From Monoplex corrugatus (lineage: Eukaryota; Mollusca; Gastropoda; Littorinimorpha; Ranellidae): a stretch of 64,000 nt of DNA. Location: NCBI GenBank assembly GCA_030674185.1, contig CM060312.1:35268862-35332861 (forward strand), written 5' to 3'. The translations under genes and the position numbers were made by a program. The notes under the pieces were generated by a model. That model was not told where the DNA came from, searched no databases, and saw only the letters and a program-made list of their open reading frames with translations. This document shows positions 11,847-22,234 of this stretch, piece after piece (position 1 is the stretch's first letter; each line of letters starts with the position of its first letter).

Positions 11847-12169
11847 TATGTTTCCACAAGAGAGATAGAGTGCTTTTTTTGGAAAACCATGAAAACAAAC
11901 TGTCTAAGACAAAAGACAGTTCGGGGTCACACAATTTCACTTTTGTTTTCATGTCTGCACTTACGCCATCAATGACCATGTGCTTTTATCATATTCAGAC
12001 GACTAGAATGATGAAGCTTTATCTTCAGAAATAGCAAAATCATCTGTACTCTTCCATTCCTCTTCTTGATTTTAATCTAGTGCATTTGTTTTCTTTTCTT
12101 TATAACTTCTGTCATAACTTTTAGTTCCTGTGCAACTTGTTGTTTTCTTTCACTTTTTGCTCTCTAGTT

Positions 12170-12590
12170 TCTTTATTTTTCTGTTCACTTTGTTGCCATG
12201 TTGTCTTGTATTTTTCTGTTCACTTTTGTTGCCAGTGTTGTCTTGTATTTTTCTGTTCACTTTTGTCGCCATGTTGTCTTGTATTTTTCTGTTCACTTTT
12301 GTTGCCATGTTGTCTTGTATTTTTCTGTTCACTTTTGTTGCCATGTTGTCTTGTATTTTTCTGTTCACTTTTGTTGCCATGTTGTCTTGTATTTTTCTGT
12401 TCACTTATGTTGCCATGTTGTCTTGTATTTTTCTGTTCACTTTTGTTGCCATGTTGTCTTGTATTTTTCTGTTCACTTATGTCGCAGTGTTGTCTTGTAT
12501 TTTCTGTTCACTTATGTTGCCATGTTGTCTTGTATTTTTCTTTCACTTATGTTGCTTGCTTGTTGTCCTTGTATTTTTCTGTTTTTCATG
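12170..12590. repeat. 36-bp minisatellite, about 11 copies
   Basis: The unit contains TTGCCATGTTGTCTTGTATT and TTTCTGTTCACTT. The period is 36 bp in the regular part (12241-12480), with small indels at the 3' end. Because 36 is a multiple of 3, several frames on both strands remain open and read 12-residue repeats. There is no splice or start context to support expression. Confidence 0.93.
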
Positions 12591-13170
12591 TTCTTTTACG
12601 TTCACGGGCCATGTTCGATATGCCATTAGTCCAATTTTCTCTTCATAAACCCGTTTTGTTTCGTATGTACCACCTTCAATTTCCTTTGTATTATTTCTTC
12701 GTCGTCTTCTTTCTTTCTTCATCTCTTTTTAAAAAATTTTTTTTTACCTGTTTTTCTTCTGTCCTTTTCTCTTCCTTGTCCTCTTCCTCTACTTCATTTT
12801 CATTCCCTCGTTATTTCTTCCTTCTTTCCTTCCGCTACTACTGCCACTGCTTACTACTTTCTTTACCCATGCAAAGACTGTTCTCTTCTTTGAAATAATA
12901 AGTTGCATAAAATCAAACGACTGCATCAAAACATAAACTGACAATAGTATACAATGAATGACAAGAAAGGATTGGACAATTTCAATGTCGAATATGTTTC
13001 TTCTCTTCCTCCGTCTCCAACTCCTCTGTTTACTCCTCCTTCTTCAATTCCTTCTTCTAATCCTCCTTTTTCTCCTTTCCCCTAAAAGGAAATGGGGAAA
13101 ATGTACGTAACCACAGCAACAAGACGTCGTCTAAAAAATGTGCACGCTCTAACGTTCTGACATCACTTCG
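12591..13170. other. Pyrimidine-rich stretch, no gene recognised
   Basis: T- and C-rich + strand with many TTCTTC and CTCCTC blocks. The frames there are hydrophobic low-complexity translations. Confidence 0.5.
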
Positions 13171-13179
13171 TTACGTATG

Positions 13180-14420
13180 GCTCAATGGCTCACGTTTGTA
13201 CAGCGTGGGCACAATTCGTTCCACCTCCACCACCATCCTGCAGTAGAAAACAAACATAAAATGGTGTACTACAGACACAACAATCATTCATATACTAGTC
13301 ACAGTGGTGCACGACAACACAGAAAATTGACAGAGTCGATCTACTCGTACGAAGGTAACTTCATTGAGAAATTAAGAAGAAAGTTTAGAGCAGAGTAAAC
13401 CATGCTGGCTAATGATGAAGAAGATGATGATGATTACATATGATTACATTCTGTCGAGTTTTTATTTGATTTTTTTTTACATGCGAGTGGAAGAATGGAA
13501 TATTCAAGTAAGTAAATGGTGACAATGATGATAATGATGATAATGGTAGTGTACCTCCAAAAATGTCAACAACGACGAAAAATACAAAAACATCTTTCAT
13601 TTACGTACCGTTCACTACAGAAAAAGTAAACGATTGTACATCACAGAAAAAGTAAATGATTGTTGGGGTTGAGTTTTTGAAAAATTTAGGAAATGTAATG
13701 TTTTGTGTACCTCGCCAGGTAGACAGTGTGAGCAGAATATCTCCCATTCTATTGCAAATCTATTGCTACAGAAGTGAAATCACTTATGTAGATTCTACCC
13801 TTCGTAATAATGCTAGGCTGCACAGAAAACTGATGGGTAAACATGTGTACAGAAAGGTGAGTTGGTTGAGATATTACTTTAGAAAGCATTATATGAAAGA
13901 GAGTTTGGTTTCAGAGGTAGGTGGGGGATCAAATTAATAAATGATGATGTTGCTGATGGTAGTGGTGGTGATGGTGGTGAACTGTATTTCAAAATTGTCA
14001 AGAAAACGTTAACAACAAGAACACATTATGATTTTGAAATAGGTGAATAAACAAATAAACAAATAAGTAAATAAATAAATAGATACATTAATTAATTAAT
14101 TAATTGATAAGTTGCTGTATTGCACATAAACAGACATAAATCACTTATGTACTATCATAACAGTGCTGCATAACACGGAAACTAATTAACGAATTGTATC
14201 TTCAAAAAAGGCGAATCAGTTGATAAATTAGTAGTATATAACAGTACCATGTGATGGCGCTGGGTAACATTACAATGATTAAATTTTCTTGCAGTTAACA
14301 AAAAGGTGAGGATGGGATCAGACTATTTTGATTTATAAGAAAACCGTGGAGATCAAATCAGAAAGGATGGTAGAGGTAGTGATCATGGAAACAAATTCTA
14401 TGTCAAATCTTTTATGAATA
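13180..14420 (+). repeat. Three diverged tandem units of about 430 bp
   Basis: Three segments share an ordered set of landmarks. The first is a block around 13262, 13768 and 14115 (CAGACA..AAT or CAGAAGTGAAATCAC type) followed by GTGC.....CACAGAAAA-like sequence. The second is a GATGGTAGTGG-like block followed by ATTTCAAAATTGTCAA-like sequence near 13530, 13956 and 14370. The first two units encode similar short peptides (AR.HRKL core). Similarity is weak and gapped, and the third unit has stops, so they are called diverged repeats. Confidence 0.45.
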
Positions 14421-15214
14421 AAAAAGAAAGGGAAAGAAGAAAGCAAAAGGGGAAAAAGAAAGAAAGACAACTGAAAAGAGGGGAAACGAGACTCAAAATT
14501 AAAAGCAATCCTGTTTATTCATGTATAATATAAAGTGTGTTAAATTTGTATCAATAGATATTAATATTTCTCATATCTTTATATTAGTAACAGATAACGG
14601 TTGATTTTGGTCATTTAATAGACCGTAAACCATACATTTTACGTATACTTCTTATGTATTTGACTTAATTATTTTTCAAGGAACATGTTCACTTATAGTG
14701 TAAATCTAAACAGATTCTATCGAGTAAAACATCCTTGAACAATATTGTAATACATAATATCACACAGAAAAATACAATGCAAAATTAATGTGGAACGTGC
14801 AAACTTTCAAAACGAAATAGCTGCCATATTTATCGACCATTATATCTGAAACGATATAATTTCTTCTTGTATTTGTAATGTAATAATGTCAATGTAAGTG
14901 ATAAAATCTAACAATAAATCTCATTCATAACGATCTACCTGATGATAAAATCTAACAATGAGTCTGATTTATCTACTTGTGTATGATTTTTACTTTTACA
15001 TTGAATTTACATATTTTTCGATCGCCTCAAATGGGGAAAGTGGCCTACTTCAGGGCAGTCTGTGGCGTCTATCTATATAGCTGGGTATGAGTCGAAATGG
15101 TCCAGCAGTGATTCTTGCAGCTGTTCTTTTGTGAATAGTTACCTTCTTTGAGGCAGACCTGTCCTGATGTATGTCATGAATGCGTAAAATGGAATGGGCA
15201 GCGATTTCGGAGAT
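14421..15214. other. A+T-rich stretch, no gene recognised
   Basis: Strongly A+T-rich with no coding signature. Confidence 0.5.
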
Positions 15215-15225
15215 TTTGTTTGTTT

Positions 15226-15270
15226 GGTTGGTTGGTTGGTTGGTTGGTTGGTTGGTTGGTTGGTTGGTTG
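15226..15270. repeat. (GGTT)n microsatellite
   Basis: About eleven GGTT units. Confidence 0.95.
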
Positions 15271-15759
15271 ATTTGGTCCGTTGATTAATCGGTTGTTTTC
15301 TTGTTTGCATTGTTTGTTTTACTGTAGCATGTGATCGAGAAGGTGTAGGTGAAGCAGCGATATCACAGTAACCTATGAGAATTTTTTTTTGCTCAAAAAT
15401 TCATTCTGAACCTTGTCTGGCACTGTATTTGTAATAATCTTAAGTAATTAAACTCTATAGGGCGTAGAAGATAATTATCTATACTTTGTAAAATTTCCCC
15501 TAGTTTCCTCAAACTGATATCAACCAATGAATTGTATGCAATGAATGTAATGTGCAAATTGTATTCATCATTAGTTCCCCCCCTCCAAGTTTCATAAACT
15601 CATAAATGACCTTGTGTGTGTGTATGTGTATGTATGAATGTGTGTGTGCGCGCGCACGTGTGTGTATGTGCGTGTGTATGTCAATGCCTGCGTATCTGCG
15701 TGTGTTATGTCAACCAGAATGGTGGATCAACATAGTGAGAACACATCTGCAAGCAGAGC

Positions 15760-16050
15760 GAAGCCAGAACAACCTTCAGTTGTCATCGCCTGTTGACATG
15801 CACCGACAACAAACTTGAAAACGGGACACCAAAAGTGGAGGATACAAATTTATTCCAGAACAATCTTTAGATGTGTCGATGTCATGGCCAAATGACTTGA
15901 GGTGACAACAAATTTCAACACTAACCTGAAAAATGGACATAAAAATCGATCCAAGAACAACATTCAGACGTCATCTCCTGATGACATCATGCACTTATTG
16001 CCAGCTTGAAATCAGCATACTAAAAGAGGACAATTAAGAATTTTAATAGA
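15760..16050 (+). repeat. Three diverged 91-97 bp tandem units upstream of the GPCR start
   Basis: AGAACAA followed by a C/TTTAG or TTCAG block starts units near 15766, 15857 and 15954. Each unit carries a GTCAT(C) element and a downstream TGACA element, followed by AACCTGAAAA-like or AACTTGAAAA-like sequence. The third unit ends about 35 bp before the receptor start codon. They may lie in the promoter or 5' UTR. The repeated GTCAT/TGACA elements, including GACGTCAT in unit 3, resemble CRE half-sites. This is suggestive only. Confidence 0.55.
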
Positions 16051-16084
16051 TTGAGGTAACGTAAACCAAGGAACAACACAGAAC

Positions 16085-16515
16085 ATGAAGAGATCAGCAA
16101 TAAAATTCCTGTTGATATTGACAATGATAACTGTCTTCCAAAAAAGCGTTTTGTCTAGAACTCTCCGCACAAATCATCTAGACTTGGACGTCTCGTCTGC
16201 CGAGTTTGAGGCCCAGAGAGCTTCATGGAATGTCGTCTTTTTCGTTATGCGTCTACTAGGTCAGTTGCTCTGCCTTGCCACCAACGGAACCATTGTCATG
16301 GTGATTTTGAGAACCAGTCATTTGCGAACTCTGAGCTCCATGTTGGAAATTGCCTTGGCCTTCTCTGATCTTGTGCTAGCCATCTTGTGGAACGTGTTTC
16401 GTCTGGAGAGTGAAGGCTTTGATGCGAGCACTTTGGCAAACTTCAGCAGTCATCCGATGGCAACGACTGTTGAAGGGACATCAGGTCTTGGAGGAAGGGC
16501 GAACAAGACTTCCAG
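16085..16515 (+). CDS. GPCR exon 1: signal peptide, TM1, TM2, start of ECL1
   Basis: The start is the first ATG of the open frame and is followed by a plausible signal peptide. The exon ends at TCCAG|GTATTT, leaving two bases of a split Ser codon (residue 144). An earlier start was not seen. Confidence 0.82.
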
Positions 16516-19029
16516 GTATTTAACCACTACAACATACATGTACTGTCTTACTATATGCTGCTACTGCTGAGGCTCTTATCGCTGCTTACTATCATGACTA
16601 GACCTACTGCTAGTAAAGGTGCAGTAAAAAGATACTGTTATGTTCAACAGTGATTTCACTTCGCCTCTGCATCTTTAAGTTGTTCTTGTTACTGCGAGTG
16701 AATGTTTGAGTGAATGACGAGTGTGTGCACTCTGGTTTGATTTATACATCAAGATTAGGCGCTTTGTAAGTATCATTGTCATTACGATCGTATCAGTACC
16801 ATGCTCCTGCAAATCTCACGCAAGGATACACAGCTAGGTTCCCACTGCTTCTGATGATACAGAGGCTAGCTGTACTCAAATCCTCATTCTCAGGGTAGGC
16901 ATTTCACTTGGGGGACATTGAGGAGTTAAGGTGGAGCAAAAGTTATATCCATTATAGCTAGCCATAGTACTCTTGCCCCAAATCCATGGAATCAAGGGAT
17001 AGCTAGTTTTCACATTTATACTGCTGCTGCTACTGCTACTACATTTGCTGCTACTGCTGTTGCTATTACTACTGCTTTTGCTGCTGCCAATTGTCACGGC
17101 AGTTTTGTTCATCTTTTTATTTTTTCCATTTTCTTCTCGTTTGGGGACAGGGGTGTTTGGTTGGGTCAGTGTGTGTGTGGAGTCTTGGCCAACTGGGTCA
17201 AAACTCACCTGTCCAGTTATGGTTTACCTGTGCCTGTGTGTGTGTTTTTACGTGATTTTCATACCTTGGCTGAAAATAGATGTTTCGCCCAACCCCTGTT
17301 TATGGCCTAAGTTATGGTGTACGTGGGTCTGGTGTGTGTAAACTTTTGTGTGCTTTTGGTGCTGGTTTCTGTGAACAGGGTTCTGCGAGCTTGTTTGTTG
17401 GCTTTAAAAAGTAAGAATTGGGGGTGTTACGAGTCCAGTTGATGTTCGGACCCCCTTCTGCAACAGTCGGTTTGCAGTTAAGGGGGGTGGGGTCTAGTCA
17501 GCAGATTTCCACTTGTAGTTAGACTTTATGTCTTAGAAGTGGAAAAGTTTTGTGTCTGTGAAGATGTAAGTTTCGTGTTGTAAAGAGAAGTCAGTTGGTG
17601 TTCGGTGACCCTCTGCTACAGACGGTTTGCAGTTGGGTGGATAGGGCCAGTTTCTGGTCAGAGTCACCACTTGTAGATGGATTTCATGTCCTAGAAGTGG
17701 GTAGAGGTCTATGTTTGTTGGCATGTGACCAGAAATGAGTTGACGCCTGTTTTCCTCTGCTACAGTCGGTATGCGGTGGGTGCAGTGGTCAGTCATTTCA
17801 ATGTTGGTCAGTGTGGTTGTATGAAGTTTACAGTGGCTGTGTCTTGTTGGTATGTAACCAGGAGTGAGTCGACGCCTGTTTTTCCTCTGCTACAGTAGGT
17901 ATGCGGTGGGTGCAGTGGTCAGTCATTCAATTTTGTCAACATTGTTATGTGGGAGTATAGAGTATAGGTGTCGTTGTCAGGCATGTAACCAGCAGTGAAT
18001 AGTTGTCTGCTCTCCTTTGCTGTAGTTGATGTGTAGTTTGGTGGCTAGGTTGGTGTTGGTAGCTGGGTTTGTCGATATATTTACAAATAATAAGATTTTG
18101 CTGCTGTGTCCAATCATAGCTGTTTATATACCTACGGGTCAGTAGGGGAGGTTGTGTTCGTAGTTTCGCCAGCATGAGGGAAGAAAATCACCAGTGTCCT
18201 GTGCCAGTCGTCGTTACTGTCCATGTTGGTCCTGGCTCTACAAGGAGGTGCACGTGTCTGAGCTCTGGTAACGTTACGAGCGTCCGAGGCAGGTGCGACT
18301 AGTGGGGCTTCTACGGCTGCGTCTTCCAGCAAGATCGGTGGTACTTCCACGCCACGAGCCTACGGCCCAGCCGTTCTACTCGGCTCGTTTCCTTGGCGCC
18401 ATCCTTCACAGGACTCCACGTCTGCTGTAGTGAACATCTTCGTGTCGTTTGCGGTGGTTTCATTCGGCGCCTGTTTGCCATGCCAAGTGACGAGAGACTC
18501 AGCGGTGGTTTCATTCGGCGCCTGTTCGCCATGCCAAGCGACGAGAGACTTGTTAGAGATTAGAAACCCTAGCATTGGAAAATCCTATGGACCGAAATCG
18601 TCGTATGGACTGAAATTTTCTGTGAGTGTGTGTGTTTGCTAACGTTCCATGTACATTCTGGGGTTTGAAGATGTGAAATGTATGTAAATGTTGGTTTTGC
18701 GCTGCCACCCCTAGTAATACTATATTTACATATGCGATTTGTGTGAATGATGCGTCATGTTGTCTCGTTTGTTCAGTAAATAAACTTTGTGTAACTCTTA
18801 CTTGTCCAAGTATTTCCTTATTTAGTTATAAACGGATGTGTTACAGCTGATAGGTCTGTTTCTCTGTCTTTCCCCTCTAGTTCAAGCCTTAGCGTTGTTG
18901 CTGCAGTTACTGTTGCTATTCTTACATTCACACAAGTACACATGCACGCACACATACACTCACTGACGTACGCATGTATCTGTATGTGTGTATGCGTGTG
19001 TATGATTAGTTTTTGTACACAGTTTGTGT

Positions 19030-19086
<57 letters not shown>

Positions 19087-20641
19087 TGTGTGCGAGCGCG
19101 TACGTGCGTGCATATGTGCGTTCGTGTGCATGTACGCATGCGTATGTGTTTGTCGGTATATATGTAGAACGTCTCCGTTACATGTTCCAGCGAGATGGGA
19201 GTGATGGGAGAGAGCCCTAACCTGTGCACGGTAGTGGGCTTCCTGTGGCAGACCTTCCTAGCCTCATCCACTCTCTACCAGGCTCTGGTGGCCTGCGACC
19301 GCTACCTGTTCATCGTGCATCCCCTGCGCTATGAGGTGTTCATCACCAGGGACAAGGCGCTGCTGGCTCTGGTGCTTCTGTTCTTCCTGGCTGTGGTGTT
19401 GCCCACCACCACCCTCCTCAGTGGGGGCACCTACTCCTACCTACCTTCTGCCGGGACCTGCGTCAGTCACATATCCTGGTGAGTCAGTCTGACACAGAAT
19501 ACATGAAAACATTCGATTCGTTTTACATCAGTTAAAAAGCTTGACTGTCTTTTCACCAAAAAATATTCTCTTTTTTGGCACATCAAATATTCTGCTACTT
19601 ATGGGAAAAAAAGTCACGAAACGCACAAAATTATTTCATCACACGTTGATATAAAACATGTTTTGTTATCTATCGTCAAAGGTCACAACATAGGATGTTG
19701 TGAACTGTAGCGCATGTTTATTACTGTCTCTCTTTGACTTCCCAACCCAACCAAAGAAAAGACAGAACTAGCGACTTGAGCCATACGACTATTGTAGTTA
19801 TTAAAGATTACTATTCATGCCTCCAATCCAAACGTTCCCAGATTAACTAATGCTTCTAATGCTAATTCTTAATCTGATGAATCCCAACGACATTAGATCT
19901 TATATTAAGCAACAAACAAATTCAGCATGAACTGAATTTTTGTCTCAGCGTCTCCAGTGACAAAACACAGTTATTTCTTCAATGTCCTTCTGCATACAAA
20001 ACACAGTGTAGTTATTCTACCAATATCGTTGCGCACACAAAATAAAGTGTAATCACATAGATGACGATGACTCAATGACGATGAAGAAAAGTGACTCCTC
20101 TAATGTCAAAAGATATGGTTTGCGCATATTATGTAGACTGAAGAACACAGTCTGATATGCGTTCAGCCCTGTTACCATTTGTTCACACAAATTTGATTGG
20201 AAAAGTCTTTACCTTATAATTCAGGGATTAAACAGTGAAATAAAGTCATAGAATGGCGATGGTTTTACCGCTGAATTGCTATAGAGACCAACCATATTTT
20301 AAAGTTCTTCATGGTAAGGTCATGGTCACTACCAAGGTCAGCTTCTCGAAACCAAACATGACAGTCTTGATGGAGGCAGACACAAGAAGATCATTCGTAG
20401 GGAAGATTAGGAAAAGACAGGCAACATGTATAGGACATTTTATGAGGAAAGGGGAATTAGAGCACCTGGTTACAACAGGAAACCTGGAGGGAAAGTGAGC
20501 ACCAGGTAGACCCAGGGAAAAAATATTGTGCGGACTTGCAGGGTGGCTGAGGACAGAGAGGGTGGAAGATGTGCTGCAGCAAGAAGGGAATAGATTCTTA
20601 TCGAGGGCCATGATCGCCAACGCCACGTGACAAGGCACATG

Positions 20642-20736
<95 letters not shown>

Positions 20737-22090
20737 ATATGAATAACGCAGACTTTTGTTTTGTCATGATGCTAAGGATGCCTACATGCCGATTGTTTTC
20801 AGGTACGTGCTTTTCATCCTGCTGGTCTATCTCCCTTCCCTGGCAGTGACGCTGGTGTCTAACCTGGGTATCTGGTCACTGTGTGTCCGCCAGCTCAATA
20901 CCCCAGGTAGAGCGAGGCTGGTTAACGAGGTACCCCCACACATTGACGCTTTCAACCTCCTAAAGGAAAACGGGCGTGTGGCAGTTCACAGGGACATAGT
21001 GGATGACTTCAGTGGTTGCATCCCGGCCCTCTGTCGGAATTCTGCTAGCGCTGAAGATGACAGCACCGCGTGCTTGAACTACCTGGTTCAGAACACCAGC
21101 CTCATGTTTGTGGAAAACTTTATCGCAGCGGTGCCGGCCACCGCCGATAATCAAACTTCGCCAGGATATTGCCAAAACATTGTCAGTCCCAATTTTGTCT
21201 GCCCACCATCACCTAAAGTGTTTCCTCCATCTCCTTCTCCGTCTAAGCACTCCAAAATTGGCGAATGCACTCTGGCTAAAGATGCGGATGGCACGACAAA
21301 GAACGGAGACGATCCCAAAAAGAATGGACACAATTCAACTAAATGTATTGCAGATCTAAAAACGAACAGTACTAACTCGCAACAAAAGTACACGACTGAC
21401 TCAAAAAAGAACTATGATCCACAAAAATGTGATGCTGACCGCAAAAAAAACAGCGGCGAGTTAACAAAAGATGGCATGAACGGCCCAAAATCCGAAGGCA
21501 ATGAAGTGGTAACCGCCGAACAGACGACGGACAAAAACTGTAAGCTGAATCCAAACAAGTTGACAGTGAGGACCCTGTCAGATCCTCAGGCGGAAGCGAA
21601 ACCTCTAACGCCCAGAACTTTCCATAAACCATTGACGGCATTGTCTTCACCTTCCTCTCTGTCATCCAGAAGCTCTCGTGGCCACCGTTTCCGAAAGACT
21701 CCCAGCTGCTTTCTGCTAAGTCACGACCTGGCCGACAGCATTTCCTCCAAGTGCAGCAATAGTGTGGGTGAGGATCAGCCAGAGGGAGGGGGCAGATTGT
21801 TGTCGCATGATGTGTGCTCCATCTTTAAGACCTCACCCACCTTATCCTTGGAGGCCTTGGAGATGCTGGAGTTTTCCATGCAACACATTGGGGGTCGTAA
21901 TCTGCAGGTAATGCTTTTTGATATTGTTTTTTTTTCTCTCTCTCTTTCATCCACTCTATTTTGAATTGTGTAATGTACTTATGTATTTATTGTGTGCGTA
22001 ATGGTGTCATGAATTATTATTATGTTCAGATATTCTGTCAATAGATTATAAATTATAGTCCTATTTTGGGCAAGTGTTAGGCAAAAACTA

Positions 22091-22188
<98 letters not shown>

Positions 22189-22198
22189 CACACATACA

Positions 22199-22234
<36 letters not shown>

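Noticed and set aside
12130..12898. Hydrophobic repeat proteins with 12-residue periodicity
   Set aside because: The 36-bp minisatellite keeps several frames open on both strands. No start or splice context and no conserved flanks.
16876..17341. Ser-rich and Leu-rich frames in GPCR intron 1
   Set aside because: They translate the CTGCTA/CTGCTG-rich block. No splice signals tie them to the receptor.
20309..20767. Polyhistidine protein on the - strand
   Set aside because: The His run is the complement of the (GAT)n LINE tail.
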